Positions 35,647 to 45,771 are shown, numbered from the stretch's first letter. The stretch is 64,000 nucleotides of DNA from Paraburkholderia sp. SOS3 (GCF_001922345.1 NZ_CP018811.1:4419386-4483385); one strand, 5' to 3'. The notes: generated from the sequence alone by a model not told the origin. Numbers and translations: made by a program.

Positions 35647-37641
35647 CTAGCCGAGTGCCTGCAGGATCGTCTGAAAAAGCGATTGCGCGGTCTGGATTAC
35701 TTTGCTGCTCGCCTGGTACATCTGCTGGTACTCGAGCAGGTTCGTTGCTTCTTCGTCGAGGTTCACGCCCGATACAGACTGCTGCTGCGACTGGATCTGC
35801 GCAAGCGTGCTGCTCTTGGCGGTGGCCATCGACTCGAGATTGCTGGCGGTATTGCCGACGTTGTTCACGAACTCCGCGTAGCCGTTCGTCAGCGTGGTGC
35901 CGCCGAACGCGGTACTGGTGCTGACGTTGAAAATCGCAGTCGCATTGCTGCCGTCCTGCGTGCCGCCCGTGTTCGGACCGATCGTGAAGGTGTCGCCGTC
36001 GGCCGGCGTGCCCGACACGGTGAACGAAATCCCGTTCGGCGACGTCGCCGGCGGACCCGGGTTGGTGACCGTATAGGTGTCGCCGTTGGTCGGGTCGTAC
36101 GGCACGCCGGGATTAGCCGCCGTGACCGTGAAGCTTTGCTGCGGATTGCCGAACGTGACCGTCGAGCCGATCGGAAGACCCGTGAGCGTGCCCGTGGCGG
36201 CATCGTAGGTGAGCGTTACCGGCGAATCGATCACGAAGCCCGAACTCGCCGCGCCGATCGCGATCTTGCCCGTGCCGGTGTTCGACTGATTGGCGCTCGC
36301 GATCGCCGGCGACGACGCGGCGATCGCGCTGCCGTCGGTGGTCGCGACCGCGAAGCTGTCGAGTGCGCCCGAGGTCGGCTGGATCGTGAACGAATCGCCG
36401 GCCGCCATCGTGCCGTTGATCGTGATCGCCACGCCGCCGATCGGGTTCGTTGCGCTCGGCGGCGTCGTCGACGTGCCGAGCACCTTGCCCGTGGTCGCGT
36501 CCGTGACCGTGTAGTTCGTGCCGTCGAAGGTCAGCTTGTAGTCGTCGGTGGGCGGCGAAGCCGGGTTCGTCAACGTGGCCGACACGGTCGCGCCGCCCGT
36601 GTTCTTCGTGTTCGCGATGACGTTCGGCGCCCCGACGTTGAAGAGCGGGCCGCCCGTGTTGCCGTTCTGATCGATGCCCAGTTCGTTCTGCGCATTGACC
36701 TGCGCGGCGAAGCTCGTGGCGAGCGCGCCGAGTTGCCGGGCGGCAGGATCGAGCGTCTGGCTGCGAAACTGCAGCACGCCGCCGAGCGACCCGCCGCTGA
36801 TCGCCGAGTCGGGCAGAACCGTGGTGACGAACGAACCGGGTTTGGTCGAGTCCGGCTGCTGATACGTAACCGCCAGTTCGGACGGATTGCCCGGCGACGG
36901 CGTGGTACCCAACTGGTAGCTCTGAGTGCCCTGCACGAGCGTCATGCCGTTCGGCAGCGAAATCGTATCGGTGCCGTCGCTCGCCTGCTGGACATTGACG
37001 CCGACGAGCTGCGACAGCTGCGAAACCGCCTGGTCGCGCGTATCCAGCAGCTGGTTCGGCGGCTGTCCGTTAGGGCCGACCGCGGCGATCTGTGCATTCA
37101 GCTGCGCGATCTGTTTGGTCAGGTTGTTGATTTGCGTGACCGTGCTCGAGATCGTCGTATTGATGCCCTGACGCGTCTGATCGATCTGGCTTCCCATCGA
37201 GTTGATCGCGTCCGCGAGAACCGATGCGGCGTTGATCACCGTCTGACGGGTCGGACCATCGTTCGCGGAGCCCGCGAGCGTCTGCAGGCTGTTGAAGAAA
37301 CCCGTGAAGTCGGCGCCGATTCCCGCGGTCGGGTCGCCGATCTGGTTGCTCAGATTCGTGATCAGCTGGGAATACGAGCTCAGCGACGAGCTTTCGGACT
37401 GCGTGCTGTAGAGCTGGCTCGTCAGGGTCTGGCTGAACTGGCGCTGGATCGTCTGCGTCGTCACACCGCCGCCGATGAAGCCCGAGCCTGTTTGCAGCCC
37501 GCCCGCTTCGACAAAAAGCGCAAGCTCGCGGTTGTAGCCAGGCGTCGCCGCGTTGCTGATGTTATTGCCCGTGGTCGACATCCCGAGCTGCGCTGAATTC
37601 AGTCCGGTCAAACCGAGGCTAAAAAGGTTTCCTCCTGACAT
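35647..37641 (-). CDS. flgK: Flagellar hook-filament junction protein FlgK
   Basis: First junction protein, 664 residues. The N-terminus (MSGGNLFSLGLTGLNSAQLG, then STTGNNISNAATPGYNRE) and C-terminus (NLLEYQQMYQASSKVIQTAQ) are the axial family motifs. The start at 37641 follows CAGGAGC; further upstream codons are spacer. The middle has Gly/Thr-rich surface domains with repeated DGDTFTIGP / GDSFTIQP-like segments, accounting for a length greater than the enteric protein. A strong sigma-28 promoter lies 55-82 bases upstream. Confidence 0.95.
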   Translation of the reverse strand: MSGGNLFSLGLTGLNSAQLGMSTTGNNISNAATPGYNRELALFVEAGGLQTGSGFIGGGVTTQTIQRQFSQTLTSQLYSTQSESSSLSSYSQLITNLSNQIGDPTAGIGADFTGFFNSLQTLAGSANDGPTRQTVINAASVLADAINSMGSQIDQTRQGINTTISSTVTQINNLTKQIAQLNAQIAAVGPNGQPPNQLLDTRDQAVSQLSQLVGVNVQQASDGTDTISLPNGMTLVQGTQSYQLGTTPSPGNPSELAVTYQQPDSTKPGSFVTTVLPDSAISGGSLGGVLQFRSQTLDPAARQLGALATSFAAQVNAQNELGIDQNGNTGGPLFNVGAPNVIANTKNTGGATVSATLTNPASPPTDDYKLTFDGTNYTVTDATTGKVLGTSTTPPSATNPIGGVAITINGTMAAGDSFTIQPTSGALDSFAVATTDGSAIAASSPAIASANQSNTGTGKIAIGAASSGFVIDSPVTLTYDAATGTLTGLPIGSTVTFGNPQQSFTVTAANPGVPYDPTNGDTYTVTNPGPPATSPNGISFTVSGTPADGDTFTIGPNTGGTQDGSNATAIFNVSTSTAFGGTTLTNGYAEFVNNVGNTASNLESMATAKSSTLAQIQSQQQSVSGVNLDEEATNLLEYQQMYQASSKVIQTAQSLFQTILQALG

Positions 37642-37696
37642 GCATGCTCCTGAGAGGCGGGTCCGGCGACGGCCGCCGATTGCGTGAACAAGCGGT

Positions 37697-37723
37697 ATAT
37701 CGGCGCGGACGGCGCGAAATTTA
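37697..37723 (-). promoter_or_regulatory. Sigma-28 (FliA) promoter for flgKL
   Basis: On the minus strand TAAATTTC (37716-37723), exactly 11 bases, and GCCGATAT (37697-37704) match TAAAGTTT-N11-GCCGATAA closely. It lies 56 bases upstream of flgK and explains separate late control of the junction proteins. Confidence 0.82.
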
Positions 37724-38016
37724 GGGATCGCGCGTACGTCGGCGAAGATTCTGCGGAAGACCTCGGCGTTGCTGCCGGCTGCGCGCGGCGGAACTGGCCG
37801 AGGCTGCATTATCGGCAACACCGGCGCAAGTCAAAACGAGGATGAAGCGGGGAATTGGGCGCTATATCAGGCGCGGAGGGTATGCGGGCAGGCTTGCTGC
37901 AAGGTTCGCCGAAAGGCTCGTAACGGAAACTGTCCGCACGGGCCAGATGGCACAAGTCAAACGCGTGACATTCACTGCGCGGCATGCCGCCGCGCCGCTG
38001 TGCACCGCTAAAGAAC
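37724..38016. other. Spacer between flgK promoter and ycgR
   Basis: With the promoter included, 375 bases separate flgK from ycgR. Beyond the sigma-28 site I see no gene with family features, no strong hairpin and no repeat. Short open frames here on the plus strand have no ribosome site or recognisable sequence. Confidence 0.5.
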
Positions 38017-38772
38017 TTACGCGCGCACGAGCGAGCGGCGCTTCATTTCGAGTTGAGTGATCAGGCGTTGCAGCGTATTTTCCGCGCTGCCCGGCAGCGA
38101 CATGAAACGCAAACCGAGCAGATAGCGCGTGCCGTTGCCGTGCGGCAACGGTGTGGCGCGCAGCGAGACGATTTGCAGATCGAGCGAGAGCATGCCGCTG
38201 CCATTGAGGTTCACTTCGACGTCCGGCAACACGGTGCTCAACGGCAGCGTCGCGACACGGTCGTCGTTCGTGCGCAGCCCGATGCCGCCCAGCGACAGAT
38301 CATGAATCTCGAAGCGGAACGAATCGCCCTCGGGCAGCTTGCCCGAGCAGTAGTACGGGTTCAGGATCGGCGTCTCGACGCGGAAGTACTCGCGCCGCTG
38401 GATGTAGTACAGCACCTCGGGAAACGCCGCTTCGAATGCCGGGCGGCCTTCGAACGAGGTTTCGCGCGGCGTGCCGGTGCCGAACTCGACGCGCACGCCT
38501 TCCGGCGCCGCAAGGAAGTGGCAATGCGGCGCCGCGAGCAGGCCGCGGTTCTGCTCGGGCAGCGCGCCCCAGTCGAACACGAAGGTCTGCGTACGCACGT
38601 CGACGTCGAGGATACGCGTCACGAGCTGGCCACCCTTGTACTGCACGGTCAGAAAGTCGCCGCGGTTGAAGAGGTTGCGCAGCTGCACGCCGATTTCCAG
38701 CGGATTGCGGCGGCCGAAATGCTCGGTCGGTTCGACTTCATCCGTCTGGGCGGTCGACAGATTGGGTTCCAT
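38017..38772 (-). CDS. ycgR: Flagellar brake protein YcgR (PilZ domain)
   Basis: Cytosolic c-di-GMP receptor of 251 residues that slows or biases the motor when c-di-GMP is high. The N-terminal YcgR domain (residues about 20-120) is followed by PilZ, with both nucleotide-binding motifs intact: RREYFRVE (RxxxR) at about 126 and DLSLGGIGL (DxSxxG) at about 155. It lies between flgJ and flgK in the same direction and has its own sigma-28-like promoter upstream, so it would be made late with the filament genes. Confidence 0.9.
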   Translation of the reverse strand: MEPNLSTAQTDEVEPTEHFGRRNPLEIGVQLRNLFNRGDFLTVQYKGGQLVTRILDVDVRTQTFVFDWGALPEQNRGLLAAPHCHFLAAPEGVRVEFGTGTPRETSFEGRPAFEAAFPEVLYYIQRREYFRVETPILNPYYCSGKLPEGDSFRFEIHDLSLGGIGLRTNDDRVATLPLSTVLPDVEVNLNGSGMLSLDLQIVSLRATPLPHGNGTRYLLGLRFMSLPGSAENTLQRLITQLEMKRRSLVRA

Positions 38773-38871
38773 GATGGTCGTAGTCTCGCGATGCGGGCCG
38801 CCGGCGGTGCCGGCGAAACGCGTATTCTATGACCGTCTTGCCGGTGTCCTCCGGCAATCGATCTTTACGCT

Positions 38872-38898
38872 ATAGCGGCAATTATCCCGCGAAGTTTA
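38872..38898 (-). promoter_or_regulatory. Probable sigma-28 (FliA) promoter for ycgR
   Basis: On the minus strand TAAACTTC (38891-38898), 11 bases, and GCCGCTAT (38872-38879) resemble the FliA consensus; the -10 differs at two positions. It lies 100 bases upstream of ycgR. Confidence 0.6.
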
Positions 38899-39002
38899 GA
38901 GTTCGACCGCAAATAAATTTCACGCGCACGCACGCGCCGGTCGCAAATCGCGACCGGTGTCTTCGTCATTATGCGCAATGCGTGCAGGGATACGGCGTGA
39001 AA

Positions 39003-39020
39003 GAGCCGCTGAAGCGGCTC
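39003..39020 (-). terminator. Hairpin after flgJ, probable end of the flgBCDEFGHIJ transcript
   Basis: GAGCCGCT (39003-39010) and AGCGGCTC (39013-39020) pair perfectly and are followed by TTTCA on the minus strand, six bases past the flgJ stop. A second stem (CCGGTCGC 38937-38944 with GCGACCGG 38950-38957) lies further on. The short T-run makes it only moderately convincing. Confidence 0.5.
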
Positions 39021-39026
39021 GCCGCG

Positions 39027-40031
39027 TCACTCGAGATTGAGCGACGCAACCGGCTGAGCCCCCGCCGGGCTCATCTGCTGCATGATCGACATCAGCTTGC
39101 GAGCGTAGTGCGGATCGGTCGCATAGCCCGCGCGCTGCATGCCGGCCGCAAAGCCCGCCGCGCTCTTTCCGCGCGAAGCGGTGAGCACCGCGGCATAACG
39201 CGGATTGCTCGTCAGCATGCTCGCGTAATCGTTCATCGCTTCCTGATACGAGCCGTACGAGCGGAATTTCTCGACCCTGCGCTGCGGCTGGCCGTTCACA
39301 TACTCGGTCGTGACGGTCGACACCGTATCGCCGGTCCAGTCTTTGGTCGCCTTGATGCCGAACACATTGTGGCTCGTCGAGCCGTCCGCCTTTTTGATCT
39401 CGCTTCTGCCCCAGCCCGACTCGAGCGCGGCCTGTCCGATGATGAAACGCGCCGGGATGCCGGTCGCCGCGCTGGCCGCCTGCGCGGGCGCGGCGAGCTT
39501 GTCGACGAACGCATCGACTTTCGGCGACTGGCCATTGCCGCGCAATGGCGGCGTCAGCGCGTTATTGGCCGAGTAGCCGCGGCCCGTCGTCAGCGCGCCG
39601 TTCGAGGCCGGATTGGCATAGGCGCGCGCGAGCGAGTTCAGCGTCGAAATCGAGCCCATGCCGCCGCCCGCGACACCGCCCGTGTCCGCATCGCTGCCGT
39701 CGAGCGGAATATGAGCCTGACGCGCGAGCTGTTTGATCATCATGTCGGCGACGCCGACGCCCTTCGACGACATCTGCTGCGCCATCTGCTCGTCGAGCAT
39801 CGACATGAACTGGTCGCCTTCGCGCGAATCGAGCGGGCCATCGTGCGGCGTCGCCTCGCGCATGCTTTTCAGCATCATTTGCAGGAACACTGCGTCGAAC
39901 TGGCGCGCAGCGCTCTTCAATGCGGTTTGCGGGGAATTCTTCGCCTGCATGCGCAACGCATCGAAGCCCTGCACGTCGAGTGCGAAGCGCTGGTCGAGAT
40001 CGGCTACCGGTTTTGAGGAATCCGCGTTCAT
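39027..40031 (-). CDS. flgJ: Flagellar rod-cap protein and peptidoglycan hydrolase FlgJ
   Basis: Periplasmic two-domain protein of 334 residues. The N-terminal rod-cap domain (residues about 30-110) has LKSAARQFDAVFLQMMLKSM. The C-terminal glucosaminidase domain (about 180-320) opens the cell wall for the rod, with the catalytic-type glutamate in IGQAALESGWGRSE and the segment SHNVFGIKATKDW. It starts 16 bases after flgI. Last gene of the flgB-flgJ block. Confidence 0.95.
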   Translation of the reverse strand: MNADSSKPVADLDQRFALDVQGFDALRMQAKNSPQTALKSAARQFDAVFLQMMLKSMREATPHDGPLDSREGDQFMSMLDEQMAQQMSSKGVGVADMMIKQLARQAHIPLDGSDADTGGVAGGGMGSISTLNSLARAYANPASNGALTTGRGYSANNALTPPLRGNGQSPKVDAFVDKLAAPAQAASAATGIPARFIIGQAALESGWGRSEIKKADGSTSHNVFGIKATKDWTGDTVSTVTTEYVNGQPQRRVEKFRSYGSYQEAMNDYASMLTSNPRYAAVLTASRGKSAAGFAAGMQRAGYATDPHYARKLMSIMQQMSPAGAQPVASLNLE

Positions 40032-40047
40032 CGGTCGTGCTTCCTGC

Positions 40048-41304
40048 CTAGATGATTTCGAGGTCGGCGCGCAACGCGCCTGCGGCCTTCATGGCCTGCA
40101 AGATCGACATGAGGTCGGCCGGCGTCGCGCCGAGCGCGTTCAACGCCTTCACGACGTCCGCGAGGTTGGCGCCGGCCGTCACGTATTTGAGCGACCCGTT
40201 GTCCTGCTTGAGCTGGATCTGCGACTGGCGCGCGGCGACCGTCTGCCCGTTCGAGAATGCATTGGGCTGGCTCACCACGGTCTGCGTATTGACGACGACC
40301 GACAGATTGCCGTGCGCGACCGCGCAGCTATCGAGCGTGACCATCTGGTTCATCACGATCGACCCGGTGCGCGCGTTCAGAATGACCTTCGCGGCAGCCT
40401 TCGCGGGCTTGATCTCGAGGTTCTGCAACTGCGCGAGGAACGACACCTGCGAGCCCGGATCGCTCGGTGCGTGCAGCTGGATCGTGCGGCCGTCGAGCGC
40501 GGTCGCGGTGCCGGGCCCGAACGCATTGTTGACGACTGCGACAATCTTCTGCGCGTTGTCGTAGTCCATGTCGTTGAGGTTCATTTCCATCATGCCGCCG
40601 GCCTGCGCGACGTTGACGGGCAACGAGCGCTCGACGATCGCGCCGGCCGCGACGCGCCCGGCCGCGAGCTGATTCACCTGGACGCGGCTGCCGTTCGCGC
40701 TGGCACCGGCGCCGCCGACCGCGAGGTTGCCCTGCGCGAGCGCGTAGACCGTGCCGTCCGCGCCTTTCATCGGCGTGAGCAGCAGCGTGCCGCCGCGCAG
40801 GCTCTTGGCATTGCCGAGCGACGACACGGTCACGTCGATCGCCTCGCCGGGCCGCGCAAACGGCGGCAGCGTCGCCGTCACCATCACGGCGGCGACGTTC
40901 TTCAGCTGCAGGTTCGAGAGCGGCGACACGCCGCCGTTGGTCGCGCCGGCCTGCTGGTTGTTGATGCCGATGCCGAGGTTCGCGAGCATGTTCGCGAGCG
41001 TTTGCGTCGTGAACGGCGTTTGCGTCGTCTGGTCGCCGGTGCCGTCGAGACCGACGACGAGGCCGTAGCCGATCAGCGGATTGTCGCGCACGCCCAGAAT
41101 CGAGACGAGATCCTTGAGCCGCTCGGCATGCGCATCGGGCGCCGAAGCGGCGACGAGTGCGAACACCGCGACGGCGAACAGCGCGGCGCTGGCCGCGGCG
41201 CGCGCGGACTTGCCGGCGCGGCGCGCGGCAAGGCGCCCGAAGTGCGCGAAGTGCCGGAGCGTGCCGGTCAAAGCGTGACGAAGAGTCGAGGCGTTCATCG
41301 TCAT
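40048..41304 (-). CDS. flgI: Flagellar P-ring protein FlgI
   Basis: Periplasmic P-ring subunit of 418 residues. The start at 41304 ([11 protein letters not shown]) overlaps the flgH stop by one base (TGATG); ATG at 41298 is equally possible. A Sec signal ends at DAHA before [20 protein letters not shown], the mature family start. Other signatures are [20 protein letters not shown] and SVPRGATIER-like spacing in the middle ([11 protein letters not shown]). The C-terminus ends [20 protein letters not shown]. Confidence 0.95.
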   Translation of the reverse strand: MTMNASTLRHALTGTLRHFAHFGRLAARRAGKSARAAASAALFAVAVFALVAASAPDAHAERLKDLVSILGVRDNPLIGYGLVVGLDGTGDQTTQTPFTTQTLANMLANLGIGINNQQAGATNGGVSPLSNLQLKNVAAVMVTATLPPFARPGEAIDVTVSSLGNAKSLRGGTLLLTPMKGADGTVYALAQGNLAVGGAGASANGSRVQVNQLAAGRVAAGAIVERSLPVNVAQAGGMMEMNLNDMDYDNAQKIVAVVNNAFGPGTATALDGRTIQLHAPSDPGSQVSFLAQLQNLEIKPAKAAAKVILNARTGSIVMNQMVTLDSCAVAHGNLSVVVNTQTVVSQPNAFSNGQTVAARQSQIQLKQDNGSLKYVTAGANLADVVKALNALGATPADLMSILQAMKAAGALRADLEII

Positions 41305-42014
41305 CACCACGGCGAGATATTGAGGAAGAAGCGCTGCAACCAGCCCATCTGCTCGGCTTCGTCGATATAGCCCTTCGCCGAGTATTCGATCTTTGCGTCG
41401 GCCACTTCTGTCGAGAATACCGAGTTGTCGCCGGCCACCGTATTCGGATTCACGACGCCGGAAAAGCGCACCCACTCGTTGCCCTGATTGATCAGCATCT
41501 GCTTCTGGCCGCTCACGACGAGATTGCCGTTCGGCAGCACGTTCGTCACCGTGACGGTGATCACGCCGTTGAACGTATTCGATGCATTTGCGCCGCCTGC
41601 CGCCGTGAACTGGTTCTGTCCGTTCGCCGCGATATTGGCCTTGTTGAAGAGGCCGGACAGGAAGTTGGCCTGCGTAACCGCGACGTTCGTCGAGCCGTTG
41701 CGGTTCGCATTCGCGCCGGACTGCTTGGTCGCGTTGATGTTTTCGGCGATGACGATGGTCAGGATGTCGCCGACATTGCGCGGACGCTGGTCTTCGAACA
41801 GCGGATGCCCGGCCGTGCCCGGGTTGTAGATCGATCCGGGCGCCTGCAGTTGCGGCGGTACGGGCGGCACCGCGCTCATCGGCTGCTGCACGATCGGTTC
41901 TTTCGGCACGAGCGCGCAGCCGGCGAGCGCGGCGGCGAGCGCCCCCGCCGCCGCGAACCGCAGCGCCGCCTGCGCGGCGCTCGTGCGAACCATAAGACTG
42001 ATGAGCTGCGACAT
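41304..42014 (-). CDS. flgH: Flagellar L-ring lipoprotein FlgH
   Basis: Outer-membrane lipoprotein forming the L ring. The lipobox LAGC in [16 protein letters not shown] fixes the mature cysteine. The start is uncertain: ATG at 42014 ([15 protein letters not shown]) is shown, giving 236 residues; a TTG at 42068 overlapping the flgG stop would add 18 residues, and ATG at 41990 gives a shorter, cleaner signal. Signatures are [20 protein letters not shown] and [20 protein letters not shown]. The stop overlaps flgI. Confidence 0.92.
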   Translation of the reverse strand: MSQLISLMVRTSAAQAALRFAAAGALAAALAGCALVPKEPIVQQPMSAVPPVPPQLQAPGSIYNPGTAGHPLFEDQRPRNVGDILTIVIAENINATKQSGANANRNGSTNVAVTQANFLSGLFNKANIAANGQNQFTAAGGANASNTFNGVITVTVTNVLPNGNLVVSGQKQMLINQGNEWVRFSGVVNPNTVAGDNSVFSTEVADAKIEYSAKGYIDEAEQMGWLQRFFLNISPW

Positions 42015-42064
42015 CTTCGTAACCGCCTGCTGGATATCCACCTGTTCGATGCGACGACGTGCGT

Positions 42065-42853
42065 TCAAACCTGCATCTGACTGAGCGTCTGCAGCATCTG
42101 ATCGGACGTGGTCACGGCCTTGCTGTTGATTTCGTATGCGCGCTGCGTCTGGATCATGTTCACCAGCTCCTGCACGACGTTGACGTTCGACGTTTCGACA
42201 AACCCCTGTTGCAGCGGACCGATGCCGTTCAGGCTCGGCTGACCGACGTTCGGCGCGCCCGACGATTGCGTCTCCTGGAACAGGTTCTGACCGATCGAGT
42301 CGAGGCCGGCCGGGTTGATGAACGTCGCGAGCTGGATCGAGCCGATGTTCACCGTGTTCGTCGAGTTGCCCTGCGTGATCGAGACCGTGCCGTCCTGGCC
42401 GATCGTCAGCTTGGTCGCGTTCTGCGGAAGCGTGATGGCCGGCTGCAGCGGAAACCCGTCCGATGTGACGAGCCGCCCCTGCTGGTCGGTCTGGAACGAG
42501 CCGTCGCGCGTGTAGGCGATCGTGCCGTCCGGCATCTGCACCTGGAAGAAGCCGGCGCCGTTGATCGCGATGTCCTTCGAATTGCCGGTCTGCGTCAGGT
42601 TGCCCTGCGTGTAGAGACGCTCGGTCGCGACCTGCTGCACGCCGGTGCCGACCTGGCTGCCCGACGGGATCTCGGTGTTCTGCGTCGAGTTGGCGCCCGG
42701 CTGGCGCAGCGTCTGGTAAATCAGATCCTCGAACACCGCGCGCGAACCCTTGAAGCCGTTCGTGCTCACGTTCGCGAGGTTGTTCGAAATCACATCCATC
42801 TGCGCCTGCTGCGCATTCATGCCGGTCGCGGCAATGTAGAGGGAACGGTTCAC
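42065..42853 (-). CDS. flgG: Flagellar distal rod protein FlgG
   Basis: Distal rod subunit of 262 residues, the standard length. The N-terminal [20 protein letters not shown] and [20 protein letters not shown], and the C-terminal [20 protein letters not shown] with [10 protein letters not shown], are the rod/hook family signatures. It lies 66 bases after flgF and reaches the upstream end of flgH. Confidence 0.96.
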   Translation of the reverse strand: MNRSLYIAATGMNAQQAQMDVISNNLANVSTNGFKGSRAVFEDLIYQTLRQPGANSTQNTEIPSGSQVGTGVQQVATERLYTQGNLTQTGNSKDIAINGAGFFQVQMPDGTIAYTRDGSFQTDQQGRLVTSDGFPLQPAITLPQNATKLTIGQDGTVSITQGNSTNTVNIGSIQLATFINPAGLDSIGQNLFQETQSSGAPNVGQPSLNGIGPLQQGFVETSNVNVVQELVNMIQTQRAYEINSKAVTTSDQMLQTLSQMQV

Positions 42854-42919
42854 GGTCTCTATTCTCCTGGTGTTACACCACGTGTTTCAGATGGCTAGCC
42901 CGCTTGCGGCGGGCCCGCG

Positions 42920-43678
42920 TCAGCTGAAATTCAGCAACTGGTTGGCCGACTGCTCGTTCTGGTCGGCGGTCTGCAGCATCTTCGTCTGCATCTGGAACTG
43001 ACGCGCATTCGTGATCATCGAGACCATCGCGTTGATCGGATTCACATTGCTGCCTTCGAGCGCGCCCGAGACGATCTGCACGTTCGGATCCTGGTCGGCC
43101 GGATTGCCGTCGGCCGTACGGAAAAGTCCGTCGGCGCCGCGCGCCATCGTGTTCGGATCCGGGTTCACGAGCTTGATCTGATCGACCAGCGCGATTGCGT
43201 TCGGCGGGTCGCCGGCCGCGATCACCGACACGCTGCCGTCCTTGCCGATCGACACCTGCGCCTCGGGCGGCACCGCGATCGGGCCGCCGTTGCCGATCAC
43301 CGGCAGGTTGCTCGCGTTGACGAGCTGCCCGTTCTCGTCGACGTGCAGATTGCCGCCGCGCGTGTACGCTTCATTGCCGTCCGGCGTCTGCACGGCGATC
43401 CAGCCCTGCCCCTGAATCGCGATGTCGAGCGGGTTGCCGGTCTGCGAGATCGGGCCCGGCGTGTAGTCGGAGCCCGGCGTCGCGGACAGCACGAATGTAC
43501 GCGTCGTGACGTCGTTGACCTGCGAGCCGTCGCCGAAACTCATCGGCACGGAACGGAAGTTCGCGAGCTGCGCGCGAAAACCCGTGGTCGACGCGTTGGC
43601 GAGATTGTTGGCGACGACGGCCTGCTGGTCGAGCGCCTGCGTGGCGCCCGTCATCGCGGTGTAGATCAGTCGGTCCAT
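42920..43678 (-). CDS. flgF: Flagellar proximal rod protein FlgF
   Basis: Proximal rod subunit of 252 residues. MDRLIYTAMTGATQALDQQA and NNLANASTTGFRAQLANFRS mark the N-terminal axial domain; the C-terminal GALEGSNVNPINAMVSMITN with NARQFQMQTKML marks the other. The central DIAIQGQGWIAVQTPDGNEA is shared with FlgE and FlgG. It lies 80 bases after flgE. Confidence 0.96.
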   Translation of the reverse strand: MDRLIYTAMTGATQALDQQAVVANNLANASTTGFRAQLANFRSVPMSFGDGSQVNDVTTRTFVLSATPGSDYTPGPISQTGNPLDIAIQGQGWIAVQTPDGNEAYTRGGNLHVDENGQLVNASNLPVIGNGGPIAVPPEAQVSIGKDGSVSVIAAGDPPNAIALVDQIKLVNPDPNTMARGADGLFRTADGNPADQDPNVQIVSGALEGSNVNPINAMVSMITNARQFQMQTKMLQTADQNEQSANQLLNFS

Positions 43679-43758
43679 GACTAGCTCGTGTCCTTTTCTG
43701 GCATCCGGCTACCGGGTGGCTCGCGCATCGATCGCACAGCCGCCCGGGCTTGCCTGCG

Positions 43759-45021
43759 TTACAGATTGATCAGCGTCTGGTCGATCGTCTGCTGCGTCTT
43801 GATCGTCTGCGCGTTCGCCTGATAGTTGCGCTGCGCGGTGATCAGATCGACGAGCGAATTGGTCAGGTCCGCGTTCGACGCTTCGACCGCGCTGCCCTGA
43901 ATCGAACCGAGCGTCGACGTGCCGGCCACGCCCACTTGCGGCTCGCCCGAATCGTTCGTCTGCGCGAACTGGTTGTTGCCGAGGTTCTGCAGGCCGTTCG
44001 GGTTCGTGAAGGTGGCGAGCAGCACCTGGCCGAGCACCGCGGTGCGGCCGTCCGTGTACGAGCCCGTGATCGTGCCGTCGGAGCCGATCGTGAAGTTCGA
44101 CAGCTGCGAGGTGCCGAAGCCGTCCTGCGAGGGCGCCGAGGTCGCCGCGCTGTCGGTGCCGTCGCCGCCGAACTGCGTGGTGCCCGACAGGTCGACCGTG
44201 ATGGTCTGCGCCGCTGCGCCGTCGGTATTGGGAATCGCAAGACTGAACGAGCCGGCCGGCGTGATCGGGGTGCTCGCCGGGGGCGGGCTCGCCGATGCGG
44301 TCAGCGCACCCGACGAATCGAACGTCATGCTGCCGAGATCGGTGGGCGTTGCGCCCGACGGGCCGCCGAATACTTCCCACTGGCCCGACGTGGCCGACTT
44401 CACGAAATACATGTTGACCGTGGTCTTGGCGCCGAGCGAATCGACGGTCTGGATCGAGGTCGAGAACGTAAAGCTGCTCGGGTCGCTCGGGTCGAACGTT
44501 GCGTCTTTCGGCTGCGCCGCAGCGGCATCGAGATTGACGTTGAACGTCGCCTTCGTCGTCGCGACCGGCGGCAGCAGGCTCGAATTCGGAATCTGGATCG
44601 GCACGACCTGGCCCGTCTGCAACTGGCCTTGTGCGTTCGCCTGGAAACCCATGATCTTGTTGCCCTCGGCGTCGACGATGAAGCCTGCCTTGTTCTCGAC
44701 GAGCTGGCCGTTACGCGAGTAGGTGACCGAGCCGTTCGGATTCAGCATCTGAAAGAAGCCGTTTCCGTTGATCGCCATGTTGGTCGGCACGTCGGTCGTC
44801 GTCACTTCGCCCTGCGAGAAATCCTGCTGCACGCCGGCGAGCCGCGTACCGATACCGATCTGGTTGTTGACTGCGGTGGCGATCGAATTCGCATATAGAT
44901 CGGCGAACACCGCCGTGCTCTGCTTGAAGCCGACCGTCTGCGCGTTCGCGATATTGTTGCCGACCACGTCGAGGTCGTTCGATGCGGCCGCGAGGCCGCT
45001 CAAAGCTGTCTGATAACCCAT
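43759..45021 (-). CDS. flgE: Flagellar hook protein FlgE
   Basis: Hook subunit of 420 residues. The N-terminus MGYQTALSGLAAASNDLDVV with NNIANAQTVGFKQSTAVFAD and the C-terminus AVEASNADLTNSLVDLITAQ are the axial core. The middle (residues about 150-330) is the variable surface domain. FlgE polymerises under the FlgD cap until FliK stops it. It lies 24 bases after flgD. Confidence 0.96.
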   Translation of the reverse strand: MGYQTALSGLAAASNDLDVVGNNIANAQTVGFKQSTAVFADLYANSIATAVNNQIGIGTRLAGVQQDFSQGEVTTTDVPTNMAINGNGFFQMLNPNGSVTYSRNGQLVENKAGFIVDAEGNKIMGFQANAQGQLQTGQVVPIQIPNSSLLPPVATTKATFNVNLDAAAAQPKDATFDPSDPSSFTFSTSIQTVDSLGAKTTVNMYFVKSATSGQWEVFGGPSGATPTDLGSMTFDSSGALTASASPPPASTPITPAGSFSLAIPNTDGAAAQTITVDLSGTTQFGGDGTDSAATSAPSQDGFGTSQLSNFTIGSDGTITGSYTDGRTAVLGQVLLATFTNPNGLQNLGNNQFAQTNDSGEPQVGVAGTSTLGSIQGSAVEASNADLTNSLVDLITAQRNYQANAQTIKTQQTIDQTLINL

Positions 45022-45045
45022 GTTGCGCTCCGTATCGAATGCTTG

Positions 45046-45771
45046 TTAAAGGATGGCCGATGCGCCGCCGTTGAGCGGGATGGTCTGGCCAGTCTGCAGG
45101 GTGAGTCCTGGTGTTCCGTCGGCCTGCGTGACGACGCCGATCACCGGGAAGCCGGTTAGCGCGACGGGAGCGTTGTCGCCGGTCGCGGCGCCGCCGGCGT
45201 CCACGACGTTGAACGTGTAGTTGCCCGTGGGCAGCGGCTTGCCACCTGCATCGACCGCCTTGAAACTCGGCACCGGAATCACGCCGGCCGGCTGCTGGCC
45301 GAGATCGATCGTGTTCACGACGTTGCCGTTCGAATCGACCACCTGCAGCTTCAGGTCCGACGTCGCGGCCGGCAGCTTGATACCGAACGGCGATGCGGCC
45401 ACCTTGCTCGTGTCGGTCGTGCCGTCGGCGTTGAGCGGGTTCGCGACCGTGAACGTATTGCCCGGCACGAGCACCGTGCGGCCGACCAGCGACGCTGCCT
45501 GGCCCGCCTCGCTCGCCGACAGTTGCGCGGACAACGAGCCGAGCGACTGGTTGAGCTGCGCGATGCCGCTCACCGTGTCGATCTGCGCGAGCTGCGACGT
45601 CATCTGCGAGCTGTCCATCGGCGAGGTCGGATCCTGGTTCTGCAACTGCGTGACGAGCAGCTTCAGGAACGTCGACTGAAGGTCGGCAGCCGACGTGCCC
45701 GCGTTCGGGCCCATCGTGTCGGTCGGCGTGTTCGTCTGGCTGGTGCCGTTATTTCCAATTGGCGTGCTCAA
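45046..45771 (-). CDS. flgD: Flagellar hook-capping protein FlgD
   Basis: Hook assembly scaffold of 241 residues. The conserved N-terminal region is FLKLLVTQLQNQDPTSPMDS, followed by SQMTSQLAQIDTVSGIAQLN. The C-terminal part has the Tudor/FnIII-like fold seen in FlgD (VDSNGNVVNTIDLGQQPAGV). It lies 22 bases after flgC and 24 before flgE in the same transcript. Confidence 0.95.
   Translation of the reverse strand: MSTPIGNNGTSQTNTPTDTMGPNAGTSAADLQSTFLKLLVTQLQNQDPTSPMDSSQMTSQLAQIDTVSGIAQLNQSLGSLSAQLSASEAGQAASLVGRTVLVPGNTFTVANPLNADGTTDTSKVAASPFGIKLPAATSDLKLQVVDSNGNVVNTIDLGQQPAGVIPVPSFKAVDAGGKPLPTGNYTFNVVDAGGAATGDNAPVALTGFPVIGVVTQADGTPGLTLQTGQTIPLNGGASAIL

Noticed and set aside
37842..38060. Small plus-strand frame upstream of ycgR and flgK
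   Set aside because: No ribosome site, no recognisable sequence, and it overlaps the end of ycgR antisense.
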